DNA from: JAPHSX01 sp041554195
GTDB taxonomy: Bacteria > Pseudomonadota > Gammaproteobacteria > Thiohalomonadales > Thiohalomonadaceae
Reading direction: 5' to 3'
Assembly (NCBI GenBank): GCA_041554195.1
Contig: JBFFMJ010000001.1
Span: 310,001-374,000 of the forward strand
DNA: 64,000 nt
The notes below the pieces were generated by a model that was given only the letters and a program-made list of their open reading frames with translations, ran no database searches and was not told where the DNA came from. This document shows, one piece after another, positions 16,831 through 25,655 of this stretch. The stretch's first letter is position 1; every line of letters starts with the position of its first letter. The position numbers and the translations under genes are program-made.

Positions 16831-18548
16831 TGCATGCCCCCCACCTGTGCGACCTTCATCCCCTTGAGCGAGTCCACATCATCCGGGGCGATATCCATCA
16901 TGCGCAGCGCCCCCTCCATCACCCGGGAGAAGACCGGGGCAGCCACCACACCTCCGTAGTAATCACCGCTGTCGGGTGAGTCCACCATCACCACCATCGC
17001 CAGACGCGGGCGGCTGGCCGGGGCAAAACCGGCGAATACGGCCAGATAGTTGTCCTCATTATAGCCACCGCGAGCGGCCCGCCGAGAGGTGCCGGTCTTG
17101 CCTGCCACACGGTAGCCGGAGATGGCGGCACGGGTGCCCGTGCCCCCTTTCTGCACCACCCGTTCCAGCATCGCCTTGACCTGTCCGGCGACCCGGGCAG
17201 ACATCACCCGGTTCCCCTCGGGCAGCCCATCCTCAGCTAGCTTCACAAAATTGGTGGGGTAGAGCACGCCATCCGCGGCCAGTGCGGCGTAGGCGCGGGT
17301 CAGTTGCAGTGCGGTAACCGAGAGGCCGTAACCATAGGAGACAGTGGCGCGCTCGGCCGTGCCCCAGTCCTGATAGGCATTCATCAGCCCCGCCGCCTCA
17401 CCGGGAAAACCGCTACCGGTGTCGTAACCAAAACCGACGCTCACGAACTGATTCCACAACTGCTTAGGCTCCATGGTCAGGGCCATATGGCTGGCACCGA
17501 CGTTACTCGATTTCTGAATCACCGTAGGAAGATCGATCTTGCCGTAATTCCTGTGATCGCGAATGGTGAAACTGGCGACCTTAAGGCTGCCGGGGTTGGT
17601 ATCGATCACGCTACCGGGGGTGAATTTGCCACTCTCCAGCGCGGCGGCCACGGTAAATGGCTTCACCGTGGAGCCAGGCTCGAAGACATCGGTGACGGCG
17701 CGGTTACGCAGCCGCTCCGCACTTAGCGCCTTGCGGTTATTCGGGTTATAGGCGGGCTGGTTGACCATCGCCAGCACCTCACCGGTGTGTACATCCAGCA
17801 CCACGGCAGAGCCTGCCCTGGCCTTGTGGCGTTGCACCGCACCGAGTAGCTCACGATAGGCGAGATATTGAATACGGCGGTCCAGGCTCAGCGCCAGCTC
17901 CTTACCCGGGCGCGGCTCGTGAATGCTCTCTACGTTCTCGACGATGCGCCCGAGGCGGTCCTTAATTACCCGCTTGCTGCCGGGGGTGCCGCGCAGCTGC
18001 GACTCCATCATCAGTTCGGCCCCCTCCTGGCCCACATCATCGATGTTGGTAAAACCGACCACATGGGAGGTCACCTCGCCCAGCGGATAATAGCGACGAT
18101 ACTCGCGCTGCAAGGAGACACCGGGGATCGCCAGCGCCATTACCTGCTCGCCCAGTTCCGGGGTGATATGACGCTTAAGGTAGACGAACTCCTTCTCCAT
18201 GCGTGCGCCAAGCTTGCGCTCCAGCTGGCCTGCCGACATCCCGAGCAATGTTGAGAGCTCGGACCAGCGGTCACGGGCCGTGGCGAGATCGGAGGGGTTG
18301 GCCCACACCGAGGCCACCGGAGTGCTGATCGCCAGCGGCTCACCGTGACGGTCAGTAATCACGCCACGGTCAGCCGGGATGGTAATGTCACGGAGGTAAC
18401 GGGCATCGCCCTGATGTTGCAGGAACTCGCGCTGATTGAGGTTAAGATCGACCATGCGCCAGAACAGAGCGGCGACACCTAACAGCAACATTCCGAAGAC
18501 AAATCGACGGCGCTGCGGGTAATCGTAACTGTTATTGCTCTTGTTCAC
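16827..18548 (-). CDS. ftsI: Septal transpeptidase FtsI (PBP3)
   Basis: FtsI cross-links septal peptidoglycan and partners FtsW. The 573-residue class B penicillin-binding protein has an N-terminal membrane anchor (about residues 15-33), a PBP dimerisation domain (about 55-205) and a transpeptidase domain. The three catalytic motifs are intact: S293-T-V-K296, S347-S-N349 and K484-T-G486. It overlaps ftsL by 4 bp and murE by 4 bp. Confidence 0.98.
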   Translation of the reverse strand: MNKSNNSYDYPQRRRFVFGMLLLGVAALFWRMVDLNLNQREFLQHQGDARYLRDITIPADRGVITDRHGEPLAISTPVASVWANPSDLATARDRWSELSTLLGMSAGQLERKLGARMEKEFVYLKRHITPELGEQVMALAIPGVSLQREYRRYYPLGEVTSHVVGFTNIDDVGQEGAELMMESQLRGTPGSKRVIKDRLGRIVENVESIHEPRPGKELALSLDRRIQYLAYRELLGAVQRHKARAGSAVVLDVHTGEVLAMVNQPAYNPNNRKALSAERLRNRAVTDVFEPGSTVKPFTVAAALESGKFTPGSVIDTNPGSLKVASFTIRDHRNYGKIDLPTVIQKSSNVGASHMALTMEPKQLWNQFVSVGFGYDTGSGFPGEAAGLMNAYQDWGTAERATVSYGYGLSVTALQLTRAYAALAADGVLYPTNFVKLAEDGLPEGNRVMSARVAGQVKAMLERVVQKGGTGTRAAISGYRVAGKTGTSRRAARGGYNEDNYLAVFAGFAPASRPRLAMVVMVDSPDSGDYYGGVVAAPVFSRVMEGALRMMDIAPDDVDSLKGMKVAQVGGMQ

Positions 18549-18808
18549 GGTTGCACTATCACCACAGCCCCAGGGGGCGGTATCACCATATCGAGTTTAT
18601 TGTTTGCAATCTTTTCAATTCGTCCATGGGTGGCCCAGGTACTCTGTTCCAATTGCAGGCGGCCCCACTGGGTGTTCAGTTCATCACGCACCTTCTGCAG
18701 TCCCTGCAATTCAACAAACAGCCGCCGTGCCTGATGCGTACTGAACACCACACCCAGTGAGCTGGCGAACAGCGCCAGCGCGACGACCATGGTCAACAGT
18801 TGCCCCAT
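18545..18808 (-). CDS. ftsL: Cell division protein FtsL
   Basis: This 87-residue bitopic protein has one N-terminal membrane segment (about residues 3-24) followed by a heptad-like coiled coil (about 30-62). This is the architecture of FtsL, which forms a complex with FtsB and FtsQ and activates FtsWI. Sequence identity in this family is low, so position decides: it lies between rsmH, with which it shares one base, and ftsI, which it overlaps by 4 bp. Confidence 0.93.
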   Translation of the reverse strand: MGQLLTMVVALALFASSLGVVFSTHQARRLFVELQGLQKVRDELNTQWGRLQLEQSTWATHGRIEKIANNKLDMVIPPPGAVVIVQP

Positions 18809-19746
18809 CAGGCCACCTTCTCCGCCACCCGTAATACAGCACTGCGGGCGCGAGGATTTTCTGCCACCTCCGCGCTGGAGGCACGAATCGCCTTGCCCAC
18901 GGCCTTAAGGCGGCGATTGAGCTGGCTATCCAGCACCGGCAGATCTGGCGGAAAGTCATCGCCCTTCGCCTGCTCACGAATAAAACGCTTCACCCGACGG
19001 TCTTCCAGCGAGTGAAAGCTGATAATGGCCAGACGACCACCCGGTGCCAGCAGGTCTACCGCCTGTTGCAAAAAGGCATCCAGGTCATCCAGTTCTCGAT
19101 TGATATAGATACGAATCGCCTGAAAGCTGCGGGTCGCCGGATGCTTATCTCGTTCCCACTTGGGGTTGGCCTCTTTTACAATCTTCGACAACTCTGCGGT
19201 GGTGGCTATCGGCCCCTTCTCTTCGCAGGCCTTGACGATGGCCCCGGCGATGCGCTTGGCGAAGCGCTCCTCGCCGTACTCTTTAAGTACCTCGGCGATC
19301 TCACTCTGCTTGGCGCTTGCCAGCCATTCGGAGGCACTCATGCCGCTCTCCGGGTCCATCCGCATGTCGAGCGGACCGTCATTCATAAAGCTAAAACCGC
19401 GGCTGGCATCATCCAGCTGCGGCGAGGAGACACCAAGGTCGAGCAGGATACCGTCGACCTTGCCGTGCCAACCGCGCTTCTCCGCCTCCTCTGCCAGCAT
19501 GGTGAAACTCCCTCTCACAATATCGAATCTTTCATCGCCGCCGAAACGCTGCTCAGCGGTAGCTATCGCCTGCGGGTCCTTATCGGTAGCCAGCAGGCGA
19601 CCCTTGTCGCCCAGCTGCGCCATGATCCCGGCACTGTGGCCGCCGCGACCAAAGGTGCCATCGAGGTAGATGCCGTCGGCACGGATCTGCAACCCATCCA
19701 GCACCTCGTCGAACAGTACCGGCTTGTGTTCCATTGACTCCATCAT
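18808..19746 (-). CDS. rsmH: 16S rRNA (cytosine1402-N4)-methyltransferase
   Basis: RsmH (MraW) methylates C1402 of 16S rRNA. The same nucleotide's ribose is methylated by RsmI, encoded at 24737-25576 here. The 312-residue protein begins with 'HKPVLFDEVLDGL', has SAM motif I in 'DGTFGRGGHSAGI', 'LLDLGVSSPQLDDASRGFSF' in the core, and 'SFHSLEDRRVKRF' near residue 235. It follows mraZ by 2 bp and abuts ftsL. Confidence 0.98.
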   Translation of the reverse strand: MMESMEHKPVLFDEVLDGLQIRADGIYLDGTFGRGGHSAGIMAQLGDKGRLLATDKDPQAIATAEQRFGGDERFDIVRGSFTMLAEEAEKRGWHGKVDGILLDLGVSSPQLDDASRGFSFMNDGPLDMRMDPESGMSASEWLASAKQSEIAEVLKEYGEERFAKRIAGAIVKACEEKGPIATTAELSKIVKEANPKWERDKHPATRSFQAIRIYINRELDDLDAFLQQAVDLLAPGGRLAIISFHSLEDRRVKRFIREQAKGDDFPPDLPVLDSQLNRRLKAVGKAIRASSAEVAENPRARSAVLRVAEKVA

Positions 19747-19748
19747 CT

Positions 19749-20207
19749 TTAGAGCGAGAGTGACTCAAGGTCTGCGGGCAACGCGCCCTCATCCAGACTG
19801 GCCTCCGCCTGCCACGCCTCGCTACGGCTATCCCACATCTCCTCATCCCACAACTCGAACTTCTTGCCCTGTCCGGTCATCACCGTCTTTTTCTCCAGCG
19901 CAGCGTGTTTGCGTAATTTTGCGGGAACCAGAATACGACCGTTGCCATCCATCTCGACATCGGTGGCGTTCCCCATCAACAGGCGCTTAACCATGGCAGT
20001 CTTCGGGTTGAAACTGGAAAGGGCATCCAGCTTTTGTTGGATCAGCTCCCACTCGGGCAGGGGATAGATCGCCAAACATTTCTCGGCGATATCGATGGTA
20101 ATGACCAAATGACCGGCGCAACGCTCCAGCAGTCGTTCGCGATAGCGTGTTGGCATCGCGAGTCGACCCTTAGCATCAAGGCTGAGTTCTGTTACACCAC
20201 GGAACAA
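19749..20207 (-). CDS. mraZ: Transcriptional regulator MraZ
   Basis: MraZ is a DNA-binding repressor of its own division operon, built of two SpoVT/AbrB-like repeats. Both repeats are clear in this 152-residue protein: 'LSLDAKGRLAMPTRYRE' near residue 8 and 'VEMDGNGRILVPAKLRK' near residue 83. The start codon is TTG (20205-20207) with GGGGAG 8 bp before it, a weak start that may keep the regulator scarce. The family's operator is found just upstream (20238-20262), so autoregulation is well supported. Confidence 0.97.
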   Translation of the reverse strand: MFRGVTELSLDAKGRLAMPTRYRERLLERCAGHLVITIDIAEKCLAIYPLPEWELIQQKLDALSSFNPKTAMVKRLLMGNATDVEMDGNGRILVPAKLRKHAALEKKTVMTGQGKKFELWDEEMWDSRSEAWQAEASLDEGALPADLESLSL

Positions 20208-20237
20208 TTATTATTCTCCCCAAGTTGAAACTCCATT

Positions 20238-20262
20238 TCCCACATTGATCCACTTCCTCCCA
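20238..20262 (-). promoter_or_regulatory. MraZ operator (three TGGGN-type repeats)
   Basis: On the minus strand the sequence reads TGGGA, GGAAG, TGGAT, CAATG, TGGGA: three 5-bp MraZ boxes spaced exactly 10 bp apart (20258-20262, 20248-20252, 20238-20242). The middle box departs from consensus by one base. This is the known MraZ binding pattern and it lies just downstream of the predicted promoter, where bound MraZ would repress the whole division operon. Confidence 0.88.
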
Positions 20263-20271
20263 CATTTGTAC

Positions 20272-20301
20272 ACTATAGGAAGAACAGCTGTGATCTGTCA
20301 A
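20272..20301 (-). promoter_or_regulatory. Sigma-70 promoter of the mraZ/division operon
   Basis: On the minus strand a perfect -35 hexamer TTGACA (20296-20301) and a -10 hexamer TATAGT (20272-20277) are separated by 18 bp. Transcription would begin close to 20265, at the edge of the MraZ boxes. Confidence 0.8.
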
Positions 20302-20429
20302 GAAAAATGAAGGGAAGATCAGGGAAATCTTACTTATTTCACAATGACTTAGCGAAGGTGGCGAAAGGTGGGACAGAGGATCCGAATATAAGCTTTGATA
20401 GCTCTATTTTATCAATTTGTTGGCACCTG

Positions 20430-20452
20430 AAGTTAATGTAGAACATTAACTT
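20430..20452. promoter_or_regulatory. 23-bp perfect palindrome between rnpB and mraZ
   Basis: AAGTTAATGT and ACATTAACTT form perfect 10-bp arms around AGA. The site lies about 130 bp upstream of the mraZ -35 element and about 40 bp beyond the rnpB 3' end. No T-run follows on either strand, so it looks more like a dimeric regulator site than a terminator. I do not recognise the regulator. Confidence 0.45.
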
Positions 20453-20489
20453 GTGGGGATTGTTTGGATATGTGCTGTGGATAAAAAAG

Positions 20490-20844
20490 TGGGAGTTGGT
20501 CGATAAGCCGGGTTCTGTCGCGAACAGTCATTCATCTGCGATGCCCGTCGCCGGACACCTGTAGCAACCTACCCGGGAGCAGTGCGGGCCACACCAATGC
20601 TCCCCTATTTGGTCTTGCTCCGAGTGGGGTTTACCATGCCACGGAGTGTTGCCACCCGCGCGGTGCGCTCTTACCGCACCATTTCAACCTTACCTGTGAC
20701 CCCGAAAGGTCCATCGGCGGTATATTTTCTGCTGCACTTTCCGTCGGCTCACACCGCCCAGACGTTATCTGGCACTCTGCCCTATGGAGCCCGGACTTTC
20801 CTCCGCATCCGAAGATACAGCGACTGTCTAACCAACTCCCACCG
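20490..20844 (-). ncRNA. rnpB: RNase P RNA (bacterial class A)
   Basis: This is the catalytic RNA of RNase P, which trims tRNA 5' leaders. On the minus strand the conserved stretches are plain: AGACAGTCG near the 5' end, GAGGAAAGTCCGGGCTCC followed by ATAGGGCAGAGTGCC, and the 3' section ACAGAACCCGGCTTAT. The terminal P1 helix is formed by GTGGGAGTTGGT at the 5' end pairing with ACCAACTCCCAC at the 3' end, which fixes both ends. The length of about 355 nt is normal. A T-run follows the 3' arm. It sits between the division cluster and rsmI, as in pseudomonads. Confidence 0.96.
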
Positions 20845-20847
20845 CGT

Positions 20848-20875
20848 AAGATACGGATTTTTTTAGAAAGTTCAA
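20848..20875 (-). promoter_or_regulatory. Promoter of rnpB
   Basis: On the minus strand, TTGAAC (20870-20875) and TATCTT (20848-20853) are separated by 16 bp, and the -10 ends a few bases before the mature 5' end of the RNase P RNA. Placement and hexamer quality support a sigma-70 promoter. Confidence 0.6.
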
Positions 20876-20959
20876 TAGGTTATTTAATTTTCTGTGTGTT
20901 TACCTCCATCCAGCGCCTTAACGCATTCTAAAATCCCACTCTACAGAGAAACAATATTT

Positions 20960-20978
20960 GCTATTACGAATCATTATC
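20960..20978 (+). promoter_or_regulatory. Probable Fur box upstream of the ferric transporter
   Basis: The 19-mer at 20960-20978 matches the Fur consensus GATAATGATAATCATTATC at 14 of 19 positions, including a perfect right half (AATCATTATC). It lies about 45 bp before the start of the iron-binding protein gene, in an AT-rich promoter region, so iron repression of the operon is likely. Confidence 0.6.
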
Positions 20979-21021
20979 ATTTACACTTTTATCCATACGT
21001 ATTTTACATGAGGAATGACTG

Positions 21022-22050
21022 ATGTCTTTACTACAACGCTCTGCAAGCCTGCTGCTTGTACTAGGTATCACCTTTTCTACCCCTGTCACCGCCGCGGCCC
21101 CAGAACTGAACCTATACTCAGCTCGCAAGGAGGCCTTAATCCAGCCGCTGCTGGAGCGCTTTACCGAACAGACGGAAATCAAGGTCAACCTGGTCACCGG
21201 CAAGGCCGATGCCCTGCTCAAGCGGCTGAGCAGCGAGGGTCGCAACTCCCCCGCCGATATCCTGCTGACCACCGATGCGGGGCGATTGCACCGGGCCAAG
21301 GCCGCCGGGGTAACCCAGCCCTTCAACTCCGAATCGCTGAATCGCCTCGTCCCCGCCAACTACCGCGACCCGGAAGGTCACTGGGTGGGGCTCTCCGTGC
21401 GCTCGCGCCCCATCCTTTATGTAAAGGGCAAGGTCGACCCCAGCGAGCTTTCCAGCTATGAGGCACTGAGCGATTCCAGGTGGAAGGGACGCATCTGCAT
21501 TCGCTCCTCCTCCAATATCTATAACCAGTCGCTCACCGCCTCGTTAATCGCCGGCAACGGCAAGGCCGAAACCGAGAACTGGGCCAAAGGACTGGTGGCT
21601 AACCTGGCACGTCCACCCAAGGGAGGGGATCGTGACCAAATCAAGGCTGCCGCCGCCGGTCAGTGTGACATCGCGATAGCCAACACCTACTACCTGGCGG
21701 GGATGCTCAACTCGAACAAGGCCGATCAGGTGGCCGCTGCTGAAAAGATGGCGGTGTTCTGGCCGAATCAAGGTGATCGTGGCGCCCACGTGAATGTCTC
21801 CGGGGCGGCCATCACCCGCTCCAGCAAGAACCCTGAGACGGCGCTGAAGCTGATTGAGTTCCTCGCCTCAGAAGCCTCCCAGCAGTGGTACGCCGAGGTC
21901 AACGGCGAATATCCAGTACGCCAGGGTGTGGCTGTGGGCGACACCCTCAAGGCGTGGGGCGAGTTCAAGGCCGATAGCCTGAATCTCGGTCAACTGGGAG
22001 AGCTCAACGGCGAGGCGGTAATGTTGATGGACCGCGCCGGGTGGCGCTAA
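21022..22050 (+). CDS. fbpA: Fe(3+) ABC transporter, periplasmic binding protein
   Basis: This 342-residue protein has a Sec signal peptide (cleavage expected after the 'PVTAAA' segment, about residue 26) and the fold of family-1 ferric-binding proteins. It includes 'LNLYSARKEALIQPLLERF' at the mature N-terminus, 'PADILLTTDAGRL' and 'CDIAIANTYYLAGML', the last holding the paired tyrosines that bind iron in this family. It would capture ferric ion in the periplasm and hand it to the permease and ATPase encoded next. A Fur box lies upstream. The three-gene operon interrupts the otherwise conserved rnpB-rsmI neighbourhood, suggesting insertion. Confidence 0.93.
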   Translation: MSLLQRSASLLLVLGITFSTPVTAAAPELNLYSARKEALIQPLLERFTEQTEIKVNLVTGKADALLKRLSSEGRNSPADILLTTDAGRLHRAKAAGVTQPFNSESLNRLVPANYRDPEGHWVGLSVRSRPILYVKGKVDPSELSSYEALSDSRWKGRICIRSSSNIYNQSLTASLIAGNGKAETENWAKGLVANLARPPKGGDRDQIKAAAAGQCDIAIANTYYLAGMLNSNKADQVAAAEKMAVFWPNQGDRGAHVNVSGAAITRSSKNPETALKLIEFLASEASQQWYAEVNGEYPVRQGVAVGDTLKAWGEFKADSLNLGQLGELNGEAVMLMDRAGWR

Positions 22051-22059
22051 GCCTCGCCG

Positions 22060-23691
22060 ATGCGCGTTAATTACTGGTCTGCCAGCAGCAGCGCGATCGC
22101 CCTCACCCTGGCGATCCCGCTGTTCGTGGTGGTAGCTAATATCTTCGTCCCCGCCGGTGAGGTGTGGCAGCACCTGGCCGAAACCGTGCTGCGCGACTAC
22201 GTGGTCAACTCGCTGCTGTTGATGCTGGGGGTGGCGCTGCTCAGCCTTACCCTCGGGGTCGGCACCGCCTGGCTGGTATCGATGACCGAGTTTCCGGGAC
22301 GTCGCATGTTCGAATGGGCGCTACTGCTACCGATGGCGATCCCCGCCTACATCATCGCCTACACCTACACCGGCATGCTCGACTTTGCCGGACCGGTACA
22401 GACCACACTGCGTGAACTCACCGGCTGGGGCTACGGCGACTACTGGTTCCCGGAGATACGCTCCCTTGAAGGCGCGGCTATCATGCTCGCTCTGGTGCTC
22501 TACCCCTATATCTACCTGCTGGCACGTGCCGCCTTCCTCAGCCAGTCGCTCTGCGTGCTGGAGGTGAGCCGTTCGCTCGGCAACGGTCCCTGGCGCACCT
22601 TCTTCTCCGTCGGCCTGCCACTGGCCCGTCCCGCCATTGCCGCCGGGCTCTCCCTGGTGCTAATGGAGACCCTCGCCGACTACGGCACCGTGCAATACTT
22701 CGGTGTCGACACCTTCACCACCGGCATCTTCCGCACCTGGTACGGGCTGGACAACGCCCCGGCGGCGGCGCAGCTGGCGGCAATTTTACTGCTGTTCGTG
22801 GTGGTACTGGTGACGCTGGAGCGCTATTCACGCCGCCAGGCGCGCTACCACGACAGCGGACGACGCAAGTCCCCACTGACCCGCCTGCCGCTACGCGGAT
22901 GGGGACGGCTTGGCGCCAGCCTGTTCTGTCTTGCCACCCTACTGTTCGGTTTTCTGCTGCCGGCGGGACAGCTTGGCCTCTGGGCCATCGACACCTATGA
23001 AGAGATGATCGACCAGCGCTTCGCCACCCTGGTATTCAACACCCTGAAGCTGGCGGTGCTCGCCTCGCTGTTGGCGCTCGTCACCGCGCTGCTACTTAAC
23101 TACGCACGGCGCCTGCAACCCAACCGCACCGTGCGCTTCGCGGTGCGCGCCGCCGGCATGGGCTATGCCATCCCCGGCACCGTGATCGCCGTCGGTGTGG
23201 TGATCCCCTTCGGTTGGTTCGACAACACGCTGGATAGCTGGATGCGCGAGCAGTTCGATATCTCCAGCGGGCTGCTGTTAAGCGGCACCCTCGCCGCCTT
23301 ACTGTTCGCCTATTTGGTGCGCTTTCTCGCCGTCTCACTGCACGCGGTGGAGAGCGGACTGGAGCGCATCACCCCCTCGATGGACGAGGCGGCCCGCGCC
23401 ATGGGCGAACGCCCGGCGTCCATCCTGGGTCGCATCCATATCCCGATGCTCAAGGGAAGCCTGCTCACCGCCTTGCTGCTAGTGTTTGTTGATGTATTAA
23501 AAGAGTTGCCGGCAACGCTCATTTTGCGCCCGTTCAACTTCAACACCCTGGCGGTGCGCGCCTATGAGCTGGCCGCCGATGAGCGTCTGGCCGATGCCGC
23601 CAGTGCCGCGCTGGCCATCGTTATCGCCGGGCTGATCCCTGTGTTCCTGTTAAGCCGCTCCCTCTCACAGAGCCGTGAGGAGAAAAAATGA
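22060..23691 (+). CDS. fbpB: Fe(3+) ABC transporter, fused permease
   Basis: A 543-residue inner-membrane permease with about twelve membrane segments arranged as two tandem BPD_transp_1 domains (about residues 50-260 and 330-540). Each domain has an EAA-type loop for contact with the ATPase: one around 'EVSRSLGNGPWRTFFSVGLP', the other around 'EAARAMGERPASILGRIHIP'. The fused double domain is typical of FbpB/SfuB ferric permeases. It begins 10 bp after fbpA and overlaps fbpC by 4 bp. Confidence 0.94.
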   Translation: MRVNYWSASSSAIALTLAIPLFVVVANIFVPAGEVWQHLAETVLRDYVVNSLLLMLGVALLSLTLGVGTAWLVSMTEFPGRRMFEWALLLPMAIPAYIIAYTYTGMLDFAGPVQTTLRELTGWGYGDYWFPEIRSLEGAAIMLALVLYPYIYLLARAAFLSQSLCVLEVSRSLGNGPWRTFFSVGLPLARPAIAAGLSLVLMETLADYGTVQYFGVDTFTTGIFRTWYGLDNAPAAAQLAAILLLFVVVLVTLERYSRRQARYHDSGRRKSPLTRLPLRGWGRLGASLFCLATLLFGFLLPAGQLGLWAIDTYEEMIDQRFATLVFNTLKLAVLASLLALVTALLLNYARRLQPNRTVRFAVRAAGMGYAIPGTVIAVGVVIPFGWFDNTLDSWMREQFDISSGLLLSGTLAALLFAYLVRFLAVSLHAVESGLERITPSMDEAARAMGERPASILGRIHIPMLKGSLLTALLLVFVDVLKELPATLILRPFNFNTLAVRAYELAADERLADAASAALAIVIAGLIPVFLLSRSLSQSREEKK

Positions 23692-24734
23692 AAAGTGAAC
23701 TGGAACTCAAGGATGTCGCCGTCGCCTACGACGGCACCACCGTAATCGAGGGGGTCAGCCTATCGCTGAAACCCGGCGTGATCGGCAGCCTGCTCGGCCC
23801 CAGCGGCTGCGGCAAGACCTCGCTGCTGCGCGCCATCGCCGGGTTCGAGCCCTTGAGCTGCGGCGAGATCCACCTCAATGAACGGCTGGTTTCACAACCG
23901 GGCAACAGCGTGCCCACCGAGCAGCGCCGTGTCGGCATGGTATTCCAGGACTTCGCCCTGTTCCCCCACCTCAGCGTGGCGAAGAATGTCGCCTTTGGCC
24001 TGAAAAACATGGATGCCAGACAGCGCGATGCCCGCGTCAATGAACTGCTGCAACTGGTCGGCCTGGGGCACCTCAAGGATGCCCACCCACACCAGCTCTC
24101 CGGCGGGCAACAGCAGCGCATCGCCCTGACTCGCGCGATGGCACCGCGCCCCGATATTCTGTTAATGGACGAGCCCTTCTCCAGCCTCGACACCGAGCTG
24201 CGCGAGCAGCTGGCGCGCGAGGTGCGTGAGCTGCTCAAGCGCGACGGTATTACCGCGATTCTGGTCACCCACGACCAGCTGGAGGCCTTCGCCATGGCCG
24301 ATGTGATCGGGGTGGTCGGCGAGGGGCAGCTGCATCAGTGGGACACGGGCTACAACATCTACCACAAACCACAGAACCGCTTTGTCGCCGACTTCATCGG
24401 CCAGGGGGTGATGCTGCCAGGAAAGGTCAGCGAGAAACTCGCCATCGACACCGAGCTTGGGCGTATTAAGGGAGAGTTGCCCGAGGGGTGTAAACCCGGC
24501 TGCGAAATTGAACTACTGCTGCGCCCCGACGATGTCCTACACGATGATGAGAGCACACTGAGGCTGGAAGTAAAGGAGAAGGCGTTTCGCGGCGCCGAGT
24601 ACCTCTACACCCTGGCACTGCCCAGCGGCCAGCCGATCCTCTGTCTGGTGCAGAGCCACCACAATCACAAAGTTGGTGAACGGATTGGCATCACGCTGGA
24701 TGTGGAGGATATTGCCCTGTTCCCGGTGAGGTAG
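23688..24734 (+). CDS. fbpC: Fe(3+) ABC transporter, ATP-binding subunit
   Basis: The 348-residue ATPase has Walker A 'GPSGCGKTSLLRA' near residue 40, the Q-loop in 'VFQDFALFPHLSV', the ABC signature 'LSGGQQQRIALTRAM' near 138 and Walker B 'ILLMDEPFSSLD'. A C-terminal regulatory TOBE-like domain (about 240-348) follows, as in FbpC and other CUT/ferric importers. Its stop is only 2 bp from the stop of the convergent rsmI gene, so no terminator fits between them. Confidence 0.94.
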   Translation: MKSELELKDVAVAYDGTTVIEGVSLSLKPGVIGSLLGPSGCGKTSLLRAIAGFEPLSCGEIHLNERLVSQPGNSVPTEQRRVGMVFQDFALFPHLSVAKNVAFGLKNMDARQRDARVNELLQLVGLGHLKDAHPHQLSGGQQQRIALTRAMAPRPDILLMDEPFSSLDTELREQLAREVRELLKRDGITAILVTHDQLEAFAMADVIGVVGEGQLHQWDTGYNIYHKPQNRFVADFIGQGVMLPGKVSEKLAIDTELGRIKGELPEGCKPGCEIELLLRPDDVLHDDESTLRLEVKEKAFRGAEYLYTLALPSGQPILCLVQSHHNHKVGERIGITLDVEDIALFPVR

Positions 24735-24736
24735 TG

Positions 24737-25576
24737 CTACCGCTCCAGCAGGTATTTATAGATAGCGTTCTTCTTCTCACCACTAATCTTTGCCGCCAGA
24801 GCAGCGGCCTGTTTCACCGACAGCTCTTCGGCCAGCAGGGTGGCGATACGCTGGGTCTCACCGTCCAGCCCCTCGTCCTCCTTCTGCGGGGCACCTTCGA
24901 CCAGCAGCACAAACTCGCCCTTGCGCTGATTGGGATCGGCCGCCACCCACTCAGCCAGCTCGCCCAGAGTGGCGTGACGGATGGTCTCGAAGGTCTTGGT
25001 CAGCTCGCGGGCGAGGGTGGCGGGACGCTCGGCCCCCAGAGAGGCGGCCATATCGAGCAGACTCTCTTCGATACGATGGGGTGTCTCGTAAAAGGCCAGG
25101 GTACGTGGCTCCTGCGCCAGTGCCTCCAGTGCCCTGCGCCGTGCCCCCGACTTGGCGGGCAGGAAGCCCTCAAAGCAGAAACGGTCGGTGGCCAGACCAC
25201 TGGCCGAAAGGGCGGCGATAAGCGCACTGGGGCCGGGCACCGGTACCACCTTGATCCCTGCGCGGTGTGCCTCGCGCACCAGAAAATAGCCGGGATCGCT
25301 GATCAGCGGGGTGCCCGCATCAGAAATGAGGGCCAGCGATTCCCCCTGTCGCAGCAGCCCCAGCACACTCTCGGCCTTGTGCCGCTCATTGTGCTCGTGC
25401 AACGCAAACATCGGGGTGTCGATAGCGAAGTGGCGCAGCAGCGAGGCACTGTGGCGGGTGTCCTCGGCAGCGATGCGATCGGCCTTCTGCAGCACCGCCA
25501 GCGCGCGCGCCGAGATGTCTCCCAGGTTGCCTATCGGTGTCGCCACTATATAAAGAATACCCGCTTCAATTGACAC
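24737..25576 (-). CDS. rsmI: 16S rRNA (cytidine1402-2'-O)-methyltransferase
   Basis: RsmI methylates the ribose of C1402 in 16S rRNA, next to the base modified by RsmH encoded nearby. The 279-residue tetrapyrrole-methylase-fold protein shows 'YIVATPIGNLGDIS' at the N-terminus, 'AAEDTRHSASLL', 'ALISDAGTPLISDPGY' and 'VPVPGPSALIAALSASG'. It is divergent from lpoA with an 80-bp spacer holding both promoters, the usual arrangement. Confidence 0.98.
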   Translation of the reverse strand: MSIEAGILYIVATPIGNLGDISARALAVLQKADRIAAEDTRHSASLLRHFAIDTPMFALHEHNERHKAESVLGLLRQGESLALISDAGTPLISDPGYFLVREAHRAGIKVVPVPGPSALIAALSASGLATDRFCFEGFLPAKSGARRRALEALAQEPRTLAFYETPHRIEESLLDMAASLGAERPATLARELTKTFETIRHATLGELAEWVAADPNQRKGEFVLLVEGAPQKEDEGLDGETQRIATLLAEELSVKQAAALAAKISGEKKNAIYKYLLER

Positions 25577-25655
25577 GCACTCACCTCGCCAAGATACTGT
25601 GTGGTTTAAACACTCAATCCGATAAATTACTAAGCGCTATCTTACAGCACAACCT

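Noticed and set aside
20582..20866. 94-residue plus-strand open frame
   Set aside because: It is the complement of the RNase P RNA gene, whose conserved stretches and P1 helix are plain.
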